Below are positions 12,722-20,530 of a stretch of 25,773 nucleotides of DNA, one piece after another (the stretch's first letter is position 1; every line of letters starts with the position of its first letter). A model generated the notes under the pieces. The model was not told where the DNA came from. It made no database searches and worked only from the letters and a program-made list of their open reading frames with translations. This stretch comes from a virus, in the IMG/VR virus record IMGVR_UViG_3300009152_000182, positions 1-25,773 of that record; one strand, 5' to 3'. The position numbers were made by a program, and so were the translations under genes.

Positions 12722-13957
12722 TTAAAATGGGGGATCTTCTGACGTAGTATCTTTTACATCTGACGTAGTATCTTTTACATCTGACGTAGTATCTTTTACA
12801 TCTGACGTAGTATCTTTTACATCTACAGTTTCATCAACTGCTTTTTCATCAAGCTTAGTGTAAAAGTCCAGGAACGAAATTTTGGTTTCGGTGTCAAACC
12901 GATTCAAGCACAACTCAATCGCCTTCTTACGATTGTTGAAGATGCTGTAAGCTTTAGCAATATGAACCAGACGACGGGTCGAGATAACTTCGGAGACGAA
13001 ACCGTCCTGAAATCCCTTACGAACGATATCAGCCCAGAGTACAAGCTTCTTGATGAAGTCAGCATCAGTCAAACCGAGTTCAGCGAAATTCTTCACGAGA
13101 ATATTGCGCTCAACTGCCATCGACGGATACTCTTGTTCAACCGTAATCGCGAATCGCTCAAGGAATGCTTCGTTTAGCACGTTGGCGCCGATGAAACGAC
13201 CATCATCACTGCCTTTACCTTTCGTGTTAGCAGTTGCGATGATATTGAATCCTTCTGCGGGATGAATCACTTCACCAGTTTTCTTGTCGAAATACGGTTT
13301 GCCTTCCAGCACACCATTCAAACAAAGAAGATCTTCGGTGCCATAATCCGTCTCGTCAAGAAGCAGAACGGCACCACGACGCATTGCGGTAATCACAGGA
13401 CCCTCGCGGCGAACCGTATTACCGTCAATCAATTCATAAGAGCCGATAAGATCGGTCTCGTCGGTGCGCTTCGTGATATTGACGCGAATCAATTCGCGCT
13501 TGAGCGAAGCACAAACTTGCTCAACCATCAGCGTCTTACCGTTGCCCGACAAGCCGGTGATGTACATCGGATAGAATGCTTTGGATGCAATCACATTCTT
13601 AAGATCATTGAAGAAGCCGAACGGAACATAGGTGCTAAGTTTGTTCGGAACAAACGACTCAGTTGTATTCTGAGCACGTTTCGGAGTCAGATTGACTACG
13701 GTGGCAGCCATAGCCATCGGTGCAGTTTGCGCAGCAGCGACAGCTGGCTTAGGCGATGCAGTTACAGTAGGAACAATGCTGAAGGTATTCCGAGCAATCT
13801 TGCGTTCGCGTAGAATGAAATACGGGAACGAATCGATGCTGTTGTCGTCAACGTATTCGTTGAGCTGTTTCAGGGTGATGGTCTCGCAACCAAAATGCGC
13901 ATGGATCTTCTCGAGGAAGGCGACCTGCGCGGCGGAATCATAACTAGGCTTTCTCAT
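12722..13957 (-). CDS. cobS: CobS/MoxR-type AAA+ ATPase
   Basis: About 411 residues. The N-terminal 70 residues look like the CobS N-domain, followed by an Ala/Pro-rich linker. The AAA+ core has Walker A GLSGNGKT (near 135-142), Walker B AVLLLDETD, sensor 1 NIIATANT and a Ser/Gly-rich SDDGRF loop. CobS with CobT powers cobalt insertion in cobalamin synthesis, and T4-like marine phages often carry a cobS gene. Here it precedes no cobalamin gene other than the vWA partner, so a MoxR-like remodelling role is as likely. The tail holds four perfect DVKDTTS repeats. Start ATG at 13957 is favoured; a GTG at 13969 (4 residues longer) is possible. Confidence 0.85.
   Translation of the reverse strand: MRKPSYDSAAQVAFLEKIHAHFGCETITLKQLNEYVDDNSIDSFPYFILRERKIARNTFSIVPTVTASPKPAVAAAQTAPMAMAATVVNLTPKRAQNTTESFVPNKLSTYVPFGFFNDLKNVIASKAFYPMYITGLSGNGKTLMVEQVCASLKRELIRVNITKRTDETDLIGSYELIDGNTVRREGPVITAMRRGAVLLLDETDYGTEDLLCLNGVLEGKPYFDKKTGEVIHPAEGFNIIATANTKGKGSDDGRFIGANVLNEAFLERFAITVEQEYPSMAVERNILVKNFAELGLTDADFIKKLVLWADIVRKGFQDGFVSEVISTRRLVHIAKAYSIFNNRKKAIELCLNRFDTETKISFLDFYTKLDEKAVDETVDVKDTTSDVKDTTSDVKDTTSDVKDTTSEDPPF
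12739..12822. repeat. Four perfect 21-bp tandem repeats in the cobS 3' end
   Basis: Four identical units at 12739-12759, 12760-12780, 12781-12801 and 12802-12822. They encode four copies of DVKDTTS in the acidic C-terminal tail of the ATPase. Being in frame and free of differences, they suggest recent slippage expansion. Part of the unit (CTGACGTAGTATCTT on the plus strand) also occurs in the acidic linker of the vWA gene near 15502-15516. Confidence 0.95.
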
Positions 13958-13986
13958 ATCATCACTCACTTTATATTACAAAAAAG

Positions 13987-14045
13987 ATTATATATTAAAA
14001 CAAGGAAAAGTAAATAGAAATAACCATATATAAATCAATAACTTA
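13987..14045 (-). promoter_or_regulatory. Promoter of the cobS-like gene with upstream 13-bp box
   Basis: Minus strand TAAGTTATTGATT (14045-14033), 18 bp, TTTACT (14014-14009), 16 bp, TATAAT (13992-13987). The TAA of the box is also the stop codon of the vWA gene. The -35 region (TTTACTTTTCC) is identical to that of the vWA promoter, and the spacing from the box is the same. Confidence 0.8.
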
Positions 14046-16244
14046 CGCAGCAGCGATATCTGTAGCGAATTTACTGATAAGCATACGGTTCTTTGACTTA
14101 TTCACGAACGAATTCTTGAATGCCTTTCCGATACTGGCTTTCGTCATATTCTTATCAATTACCAAGTTTTCGTTGATTTTCTTAGTTTGGTTCTTTACGA
14201 AATAGTATGAATCGTAACCAATTTTTTCAACAATCACGAAATTGTTCTGATTGAACAGTTTCTTACACTTCACAAACTCTTCTTCAGAAGAAGTCATATA
14301 TCGACAAAAATTGTCAGTGATATAATACGCAATATGCTTACATCCAGTCAACTCTCGGATGAACTTAGTCAATTCAGTCTGAATTGTAAAATGGTGATTT
14401 TTTTGTATGTTTGCACTGTCAAGGATAAACTGTTTTTTGGTTTTCTTATCAGTCAAGACAAATCGAAAGGCAAATCGAGAGCTCTTGCCAGAATATGTTG
14501 ATGATCCGAGTTGCCCTGAAACAGAAAGGTATCTAATATTGTCTTTTTCTGCGTCAACATAATTCAATACATTATGATTGCCCTCGCCATCGGTGAGGTA
14601 TATCACATTGACAATATCAACTTTTTTATTGTTCTTGAAATTTTCAATAATGTTACGCGAAGCAAACAAAGTTTCGGTGAACGGAGTTTCATTCAGTTTG
14701 AAATTGAATCCAGGAACATGCGTCAATATCACTTGAATGTTATTACGCATAACATTAAACAATTCGCCCCAATTATTGTAAGCAACAATCGACATCATTT
14801 CCAGTGATTTTTTGAATTGTGCATTGGATGAAGAGGAACTCATCAACTGAACAAGACCGAAACCAGTAGACCTAATATCAAACTTATCAGATTCGAACTG
14901 TTTCTTTTTACAGGTATGAATACAATCGCTGAAGCCATAAAAGTCGAAAGGAATATTTGCTTTCTTACAAAAGATTCCAAGAATCATCAACTGCTCGATC
15001 ATCAAACTGAACGAATTCATCATGGATCCAGACATATCGAGGAACAGCACAAGACCGTGATTCTTGCCTTTCGGTACAATAGTCATCTTGCGGAAGATGT
15101 CATTGCTGTACTTGTACTTGTGCAATAGCGACGTATCAATATCGCCACTACGGCTGGTTTGGCGCCGAGCATACTGCGATGCATTTTTGCGCATCTCGAA
15201 TTCTTTCAGAAGCATCGAGATATAGTTCAAATTGTTCATGTTGAACTTATCCATGCATGTTTTTTTCATGCATGTAACATCAATACCAGATTCTTTTGCA
15301 TAAGCATAATATTTGTCGAACAACGCCAGCTGGTCATTATTAGACACAACGATATTCTCAAGAATAGCTTCAGGGAAGTCGCCGACATAAACTGTGCAAT
15401 TCTGCGCAAGAAGTTCATTCTCGCGGAAACGAAAGATCTTATCAGTTACAGACTGTGGCTCTTGGTCAAGATTTTCATCAGACATGTCACCAGTTGTTTC
15501 TGACGTAGTATCTTCTTCTGAATCAGCTGAGTCGTCTTGCTCGCCAATCTCTTTAGCTTGCGGTTCAGAATCAAATTCTGAATCGTACTCGACATCAGAT
15601 TCATCTTCGTCGCCTGACTCAGAATGAGTCTCGTCATAGAGAGCATCCATAAGATCTTTAGTGTTTGAGATCTTGTCTTGTTCTTCCTGTTTGATGTAAT
15701 CGCGCAAGATTTTGGCAATTCGAACGGTATCTTCCCAGGACTCAGCTGCTGCTACCTGTTCCACAATTTCACGTTCCTTCTCGTCGAAGGGAACGATCAA
15801 CAAACTACCAAGTTTGAAGTACAGGTTGATACGATCAGCGAGGTTGAGTTTAGACAGATTCTGCAGCTTTTCGACGCCGAAGAATCCACGATCATACAAT
15901 TCTTTGTAGCCGCGTGCAAACGGTCGAGAGAGACCTTGGTATCGTCGCTTCTGCCGTTTCTCGATACGCGCATCTTCGCAAATATTGAGAATGCTCTTGA
16001 ACCCAGGATTTTCGCTGAGTTCATTGTGCCAGCCATCAGCTGGCGTATCAATAGCGTGACCCGTTTCGTGACCATGGAGCAGATCGTACAAATCTGCACT
16101 CATCTCGCGCCATACAGGAAGTTGAATCGTGCGCGATTTCGGGTCAAACGATGCAGTCTGTGCACTAGAAGAATACACAATATTCAGATTCTCGCCAGCT
16201 AATAGGCGAGCCAGAGTACCTTTGGTGTCTTTGAGGTTATTCAT
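14043..16244 (-). CDS. Zincin-like metallopeptidase/vWA protein (CobT-like partner of the AAA+ ATPase)
   Basis: A 733-residue protein. Residues 57-63 hold HGHETGH, an HExxH zinc motif (His59, Glu60, His63), and EDARIE at 90-95 fits a third ligand. An acidic low-complexity linker spans about 205-262. A vWA domain begins near 397 with the MIDAS motif DMSGS (403-407) and continues with a Thr-bearing loop and YLTDGEGNH (549-557). The layout (N-domain, acidic linker, vWA) is that of CobT, the partner of CobS, but the intact HExxH suggests proteolysis rather than a chelatase role. AAGGG lies about 8 nt before the ATG. It has its own box promoter, and the partner ATPase follows behind a second one. 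Cofactor and substrate are unknown. Confidence 0.85.
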   Translation of the reverse strand: MNNLKDTKGTLARLLAGENLNIVYSSSAQTASFDPKSRTIQLPVWREMSADLYDLLHGHETGHAIDTPADGWHNELSENPGFKSILNICEDARIEKRQKRRYQGLSRPFARGYKELYDRGFFGVEKLQNLSKLNLADRINLYFKLGSLLIVPFDEKEREIVEQVAAAESWEDTVRIAKILRDYIKQEEQDKISNTKDLMDALYDETHSESGDEDESDVEYDSEFDSEPQAKEIGEQDDSADSEEDTTSETTGDMSDENLDQEPQSVTDKIFRFRENELLAQNCTVYVGDFPEAILENIVVSNNDQLALFDKYYAYAKESGIDVTCMKKTCMDKFNMNNLNYISMLLKEFEMRKNASQYARRQTSRSGDIDTSLLHKYKYSNDIFRKMTIVPKGKNHGLVLFLDMSGSMMNSFSLMIEQLMILGIFCKKANIPFDFYGFSDCIHTCKKKQFESDKFDIRSTGFGLVQLMSSSSSNAQFKKSLEMMSIVAYNNWGELFNVMRNNIQVILTHVPGFNFKLNETPFTETLFASRNIIENFKNNKKVDIVNVIYLTDGEGNHNVLNYVDAEKDNIRYLSVSGQLGSSTYSGKSSRFAFRFVLTDKKTKKQFILDSANIQKNHHFTIQTELTKFIRELTGCKHIAYYITDNFCRYMTSSEEEFVKCKKLFNQNNFVIVEKIGYDSYYFVKNQTKKINENLVIDKNMTKASIGKAFKNSFVNKSKNRMLISKFATDIAAA

Positions 16245-16270
16245 TTCCTGATCCCTTATCCAATACCAGC

Positions 16271-16330
16271 ATTCTATATTGGAAACGCGGAAAAGTAAAC
16301 CAAAAAAACTCTAATAAAATCAATAACTTA
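16271..16330 (-). promoter_or_regulatory. Promoter of the vWA gene with upstream 13-bp box
   Basis: Minus strand TAAGTTATTGATT (16330-16318), 18 bp, TTTACT (16299-16294), 17 bp, TAGAAT (16276-16271). The TAA of the box is the stop codon of the upstream 82-codon gene. Same architecture as at 13987-14045. Confidence 0.78.
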
Positions 16331-16576
16331 GCCAACCCTGAAAAAAGCCGACCTTTTTTTCAGTTTTTCGACGTATCCAACCTTCTGTAACATCCTGGCA
16401 CGCAGTTCAGCAAAGTAACAAGATGTATGAGTACTGTCTGTGTACCAAATATATTGGCACATGAATCCTGTTTTCTTTTTGTATTGAACGTGCCACTTGT
16501 TATCTGTACCTGCTATTCGTACAAGAACAATAGGTTCTTTCTCAACCTCAAATCCGAAATGTTCTATTTTACTCAT
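16328..16576 (-). CDS. Small protein of unknown function
   Basis: An 82-residue soluble, basic protein with several aromatic residues in a probable beta-rich half (VRIAGTDNKWHVQYKKKTG, then CQYIWYTD) followed by a C-terminal helix (FAELRARMLQKVGYVEKL). I do not recognise it. The start overlaps the peptide deformylase stop by 4 nt (ATGA), so it is the last gene of the uvsY-to-def run. Its stop codon is part of the 13-bp box of the next promoter, a tight fusion of gene end and regulatory element. Confidence 0.65.
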   Translation of the reverse strand: MSKIEHFGFEVEKEPIVLVRIAGTDNKWHVQYKKKTGFMCQYIWYTDSTHTSCYFAELRARMLQKVGYVEKLKKRSAFFRVG

Positions 16577-17148
16577 TTTAGTAATGCCTCATTACCGACT
16601 CGAGCCATTTTTTTCAGATTTCCTTTTATCTTACGTTTTGCTCTCATAAGATGAAATGGATGCACTAGATCAGTATATAGTATTCCATCAAGATGATCAA
16701 GTTCATGCTGAACGCAAGTTGCTGTCAATCCATCAAATGTTTGTGTTATTTCTTCACCATCAATTGAATTGAACTTTAGTGTTACAGTTTGCGATCTTGA
16801 TAGCTTCAGGAATAATCCTGGATACGACAAACATCCCTCTTGATAAGAAGATTTCAAAACACTCTTATCAACAACAACAGGATTAATAATACACCAAATT
16901 TTATCTCCCATATTGAGTGCGAACATTCTATTTGAAAGACCAACTTGATTGGCTGATAAACCTAAACCATTCATCTCACTCAAAGTTTCCATTAGAGAAA
17001 GAGCTAGAAATTCTATTTCTCTTGGACTAATATTATTAAAATCGATTGGTATTGTTGGCTTTTTTAATATTGGATCGTGAACGTCAACAAGTTTAAGTAA
17101 CTCGTATTCATACATCGAACCATTCATATATTTAAGTTTTCTACTCAT
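16573..17148 (-). CDS. def: Peptide deformylase
   Basis: A 191-residue peptide deformylase that removes the N-formyl group from nascent proteins. The three family motifs are intact: GLGLSANQVG (61-70), EGCLSYP (104-110, metal ligand Cys106) and HELDH (148-152, metal ligands His148/His152 and catalytic Glu149). Unlike many short phage deformylases it keeps a C-terminal extension of about 40 residues, rich in Lys and Arg. The start at 17148 overlaps the gp46 stop by 4 nt, with GAGG about 8 nt upstream. Phage deformylases are known from T4-like cyanophages and other aquatic myoviruses, where they are thought to support processing of short-lived proteins. Confidence 0.95.
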   Translation of the reverse strand: MSRKLKYMNGSMYEYELLKLVDVHDPILKKPTIPIDFNNISPREIEFLALSLMETLSEMNGLGLSANQVGLSNRMFALNMGDKIWCIINPVVVDKSVLKSSYQEGCLSYPGLFLKLSRSQTVTLKFNSIDGEEITQTFDGLTATCVQHELDHLDGILYTDLVHPFHLMRAKRKIKGNLKKMARVGNEALLK

Positions 17149-18857
17149 ATTATCATCCTCGAAAAATTCTGTTTCTTTTCAAATCGTATTGCCTGAGTAA
17201 ACTTATCATGTAATTGATCTTTATGTGATATCACGAATATGTTCGTATTGTCGGGCATTGTATGCAATATCTGTAATAGTGCATCAGTTCCTTTAGCATC
17301 AAGACTTGAATCAAATGTCTCATCCAATATCAACAAATTAGTATTGACGCTGTTCTTTAGTCTTGCTACTGATCTCCAAGTTAACAGCAAAGCCAAGTCA
17401 ATCTTTTGTTTTTCTCCCTCAGAGAAATTTTCATAACTAAAGTCATCACGATGACGCGATTTAATAGTTTCTTTAAATTCCTCATCCATATTGAAATTAA
17501 CAAAGAAGTCCATCGCTGCAAGATATTTATTTACTAACTTATTAATAATAGGCAAATACTGCTTAATGATTTTAGACTTGATTCCACCATCTTTTAACAG
17601 TTGAGCTGCAATATCATAATACTGCTTTTCTTCAGTGACAATTTTTCTACGCTCAATATAGGAAGATAGTTCGTCAAAAAGTTTCTTAGACTGTTCTTCT
17701 GTATCTCCACTGATTACTTTATTTGAAGTTAATTCTTCAACTTCCCTTTCAAGTACAATGATATACTTTCTAATATTATTAAGATCAGAAGTATGCTTAG
17801 TAATATTGGACTCAAGAGTTTGTAGAGTTTTGTTGGTTTGTGCAATGTTATTGAGTCTTTGTAGAATGGCATTCTGTTCTTCCTTTAGTTTCTCAAGTCC
17901 TGCATTTAGTTCTGAAACTTTATGGTTGCATTCTGTAATTGTAGAAGATTTAAAATTATCATCAATAATCTGCTTACAAGTAGGGCAGTTGTCATTATCA
18001 TTATAGAATGAGATTTCTTTTTCTAACTTTCCTTTATTAGCGTCAATCTTAGCTTCAAGTGAAGTTAGTTTCTGATTCTTCTTTAACATATCATTATGAT
18101 CGCTAATGGTATCTAATAATTCAGTAATCTTTACTTGTGTATTAGAAATTTCTGATTTGGTTTGGGTGACTAGTAAGTTGTTGTTTGCGATTTCTTGTTG
18201 CTTACGTTCAATCATATCCTGATTGTTTTTCTTCATTTCGTCTAAGTGACTTTTATGAAGATCAATCTTTTCTTTTACATTTTGTAGCCTTATTTTTATT
18301 TCGTTAGATTCATCTTTAAGAGATGTCAGCTTTTCTTTCACAATAACATTCATATTAGAAAAAATTTGAATATCAAGCAGATCTTCAATAACAGCTCTAC
18401 GGTCTGAAGCTGATAGTTGCATGAATGGTGTAAAAGAAGTTGCACCTAGAATAACAATCTGTGTAAATGATTTATAGTTCATTTTGATTATCATTTTCTC
18501 AAGGATTTCCTGATAATCTTTTGAACTTGCAGACTGATTTAATAAATCGCCATCAACATATATTTCAAACACATTTGGCTTGATTCCACGTCGAATCAAA
18601 TATTCTTTATCTGAAATTGAAAAGATTAATTCTACCAAGCAGTCTTTATTGTTGATAGAGTTTACAAGCTGTGGTTTATTGATATTTCTGTATGGCTTAC
18701 CAAAAAGCGCAAACGTCAACGCATCTAGTATGGTTGATTTGCCTGCACCATTCTCACCGACAATTAATGTATTATTATGTTTGTTTAATTGTATTTCAGT
18801 AAAAACATTGCCAGTGGACAGAAAGTTTTTCCACTTGATTGATTTAAGAGTTATCAT
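17145..18857 (-). CDS. 46: Recombination endonuclease subunit gp46 (Rad50/SMC-like ATPase)
   Basis: A 570-residue Rad50-type ATPase that works with gp47 to resect DNA ends for recombination-dependent replication. Walker A GENGAGKST is at 34-42; a long coiled coil (about 170-420) is interrupted by the zinc-hook CPTC at 291-294; the ABC signature FSEGEKQKIDLALLL and Walker B LLILDETFDS lie in the C-terminal lobe, with ISHKDQLHD as switch region. Length is close to T4 gp46 (560). The start overlaps gp47 by 4 nt with no clear ribosome binding site, so translation depends on coupling to gp47. Confidence 0.96.
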   Translation of the reverse strand: MITLKSIKWKNFLSTGNVFTEIQLNKHNNTLIVGENGAGKSTILDALTFALFGKPYRNINKPQLVNSINNKDCLVELIFSISDKEYLIRRGIKPNVFEIYVDGDLLNQSASSKDYQEILEKMIIKMNYKSFTQIVILGATSFTPFMQLSASDRRAVIEDLLDIQIFSNMNVIVKEKLTSLKDESNEIKIRLQNVKEKIDLHKSHLDEMKKNNQDMIERKQQEIANNNLLVTQTKSEISNTQVKITELLDTISDHNDMLKKNQKLTSLEAKIDANKGKLEKEISFYNDNDNCPTCKQIIDDNFKSSTITECNHKVSELNAGLEKLKEEQNAILQRLNNIAQTNKTLQTLESNITKHTSDLNNIRKYIIVLEREVEELTSNKVISGDTEEQSKKLFDELSSYIERRKIVTEEKQYYDIAAQLLKDGGIKSKIIKQYLPIINKLVNKYLAAMDFFVNFNMDEEFKETIKSRHRDDFSYENFSEGEKQKIDLALLLTWRSVARLKNSVNTNLLILDETFDSSLDAKGTDALLQILHTMPDNTNIFVISHKDQLHDKFTQAIRFEKKQNFSRMII

Positions 18858-19906
18858 GATTCAATAGACAATGCTTCCGTGTAGATCTCTTTTATTATAC
18901 TCTTCAATTTATCTTTATTCAAATCAATTTCAATGCTATCAATATACTTATCCAAAATAACAGCTGTATCATCAGCCTGATCAACTTCATGTAAATCAGA
19001 TGACGCAGTTATCTCAGAAAAATCTTCAACAATAGAAAGATCATGTGGATTTGACTTTAATATTCCATCAACGAAACTTTCGAATAAAAATGTATTGGTT
19101 TTCTTTGTTACAACAACTTTAACATACTTGCCTTTGAATTGATCGAAGTCAAATTTCTTAAGATCATTATAAAACAGTTCGTCATCGTTATAGTTAAACT
19201 TTCTAAAAATTGTATGTGTATTTTCAATAAATTCAACTTCACGTGTTACTGTGTCAAAAATGTGGAATCCTCTTGGATCATTATAATCTGACCAAGTCAT
19301 CTCTCCTGGACTGCCAACATAAAATATATTACCAGTCTTAGAGCGATGATGAAAATGCCCTGTGAATACAGTGTCATATTTTGATAGCTTAGATGAATCC
19401 CATCCTTCGTGACATATATTTCCACGATCCATCTCAAATCCGGCAAGTTCAAAATGACCAAAACAAATATCATTCTTAGAGTTTTCGATGAACTCTAGAA
19501 TTTCTTTTTCGTTATTTTCGCAGACCCAAGGAATAATATCCATTCCTAGAGCTTCAGTTGGCTTGTCGAAAATACTGATGTTCTGATATTCTTTTAAGAC
19601 TAAACTTGTAGAATTAATTTCAAGTGTATTCTTATAAAAGATATCGTGATTACCAATCAGTGTATATAGTTCTATATTCTCATCGCGCAAAATATCAAAG
19701 AAATATTTCTTAGCTAATGCTAGTGAATTGAAATTGATATATTTTCTGCGATCAAATAGATCACCTAGTTGTATTACTAACTTAATGTTGTTTTGTTTCA
19801 GATATGGAAAGAAAGTTTCTGAATAAAACTTTGAGTACAGATCATGAAATATCACACTATCGTTTCTCATACCGAAGTGTGTATCACCCAATATAGCAAT
19901 TTTCAT
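18854..19906 (-). CDS. 47: Recombination endonuclease subunit gp47 (Mre11-like nuclease)
   Basis: A 350-residue calcineurin-like nuclease, partner of gp46. Metal-binding motifs are complete: DTH (Asp8, His10), GDLFDRR (Asp49), GNHD (85-88), FGHFE (His151) and GHFHHRS (His184, His186). The C-terminal 130 residues form the cap and Rad50-binding region. Length agrees with T4 gp47 (339). The start ATG overlaps the gp55 stop by 4 nt. Order 55-47-46 in the direction of transcription agrees with T4-like phages. Confidence 0.96.
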   Translation of the reverse strand: MKIAILGDTHFGMRNDSVIFHDLYSKFYSETFFPYLKQNNIKLVIQLGDLFDRRKYINFNSLALAKKYFFDILRDENIELYTLIGNHDIFYKNTLEINSTSLVLKEYQNISIFDKPTEALGMDIIPWVCENNEKEILEFIENSKNDICFGHFELAGFEMDRGNICHEGWDSSKLSKYDTVFTGHFHHRSKTGNIFYVGSPGEMTWSDYNDPRGFHIFDTVTREVEFIENTHTIFRKFNYNDDELFYNDLKKFDFDQFKGKYVKVVVTKKTNTFLFESFVDGILKSNPHDLSIVEDFSEITASSDLHEVDQADDTAVILDKYIDSIEIDLNKDKLKSIIKEIYTEALSIES

Positions 19907-20430
19907 TCTTCAATAAACTTCTCTAAATTAATCTTTTTCTTCTTAGCGTTGATCTTCTGAGACTTCTCAAAGTTCTCTATGAACTCTGCAATGTTATCGT
20001 ACATTTCAAACTGACGATTATGACCATCGTCAGATTCTAGTTGGTCATATTCATCTAATACACCAACAATCTCAGTGCTTTTGTACTTGATATACAGGTG
20101 CTGCTTTTCGCGTTTAATTCTTCGCAAGAATGCATAATATACTATTTGTGTGAAGTAAGCAAATGGATTCTTTGACTTTGTTGGATCAAAGTTATCTGCA
20201 TACATTACACAATTTTCTATAGCATCAGAGATCATTTCGTCTCTAAATGTATAGGATAGGAAATTTGGTTTATGTGATAAATTTTCAGCAATCATCATGA
20301 AACACTTACCAACATATTCAGGCAACTTTGGTTTCGCTTCCTTTAATCGTTTGGCTTTTCTAACTGCCTTCTTGTAATTCACCATTTCAGTGAAAAATAA
20401 CTTATTGTCGATATAATGATTCTTTGCCAT
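19903..20430 (-). CDS. 55: Late-transcription sigma factor gp55
   Basis: A 175-residue minimal sigma factor that directs host RNA polymerase to phage late promoters together with gp33 and the clamp gp45. The conserved region-2-like block is clear: LSYTFRDEMISDAIENCV followed by NFDPTKSKNPFAYFTQIVYYAFLRRIKREKQ, the same pattern as in T4 and cyanophage gp55. The N-terminus is basic and the C-terminus ends in a Lys-rich helix that could contact the clamp. The start at 20430 has only a weak ribosome binding site. A plus-strand promoter-like sequence begins 8 bp upstream of the start codon. Confidence 0.94.
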   Translation of the reverse strand: MAKNHYIDNKLFFTEMVNYKKAVRKAKRLKEAKPKLPEYVGKCFMMIAENLSHKPNFLSYTFRDEMISDAIENCVMYADNFDPTKSKNPFAYFTQIVYYAFLRRIKREKQHLYIKYKSTEIVGVLDEYDQLESDDGHNRQFEMYDNIAEFIENFEKSQKINAKKKKINLEKFIEE

Positions 20431-20437
20431 AATTTAC

Positions 20438-20466
20438 TTGACTAACCCCTTTACCTTCGGTATAAT
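20438..20466 (+). promoter_or_regulatory. Antisense sigma70-type promoter upstream of gene 55
   Basis: Plus strand TTGACT (20438-20443), 17 bp, TATAAT (20461-20466). Eleven of twelve hexamer bases match consensus. It points away from gene 55 into the 3' end of the LSm-like gene, opposite to all genes of the window. No plausible plus-strand gene follows, so any product would be an antisense RNA. It may also be chance in AT-rich DNA. Confidence 0.45.
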
Positions 20467-20485
20467 AGACTGTGTCGTCCATGAT

Positions 20486-20530
20486 AAGGATAAATTTATA
20501 TACAGTATATTAGTGTACTGGTTTATCCTT
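20486..20530. other. Long stem-loop at the end of the LSm-like gene
   Basis: Stem AAGGATAAA (20486-20494) with TTTATCCTT (20522-20530), extended imperfectly by GAT/ATC, and an inner stem CAGTA/TACTG. It overlaps the last codons and stop of the LSm-like gene and precedes gene 55. It has no T-run, so an RNA-processing or stabilising role fits better than termination. Confidence 0.5.

Noticed and set aside
12739-12822. CRISPR array
   Set aside because: The four 21-bp units are directly adjacent with no spacers and are in frame in a coding sequence.
13262-13813. Plus-strand frame opposite the CobS-like gene
   Set aside because: The opposite strand encodes clear Walker A and B motifs; no domain or ribosome binding site is seen here.
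15678-16202. Plus-strand frame opposite the vWA gene
   Set aside because: Shadow of the HExxH-bearing N-terminal domain on the other strand.
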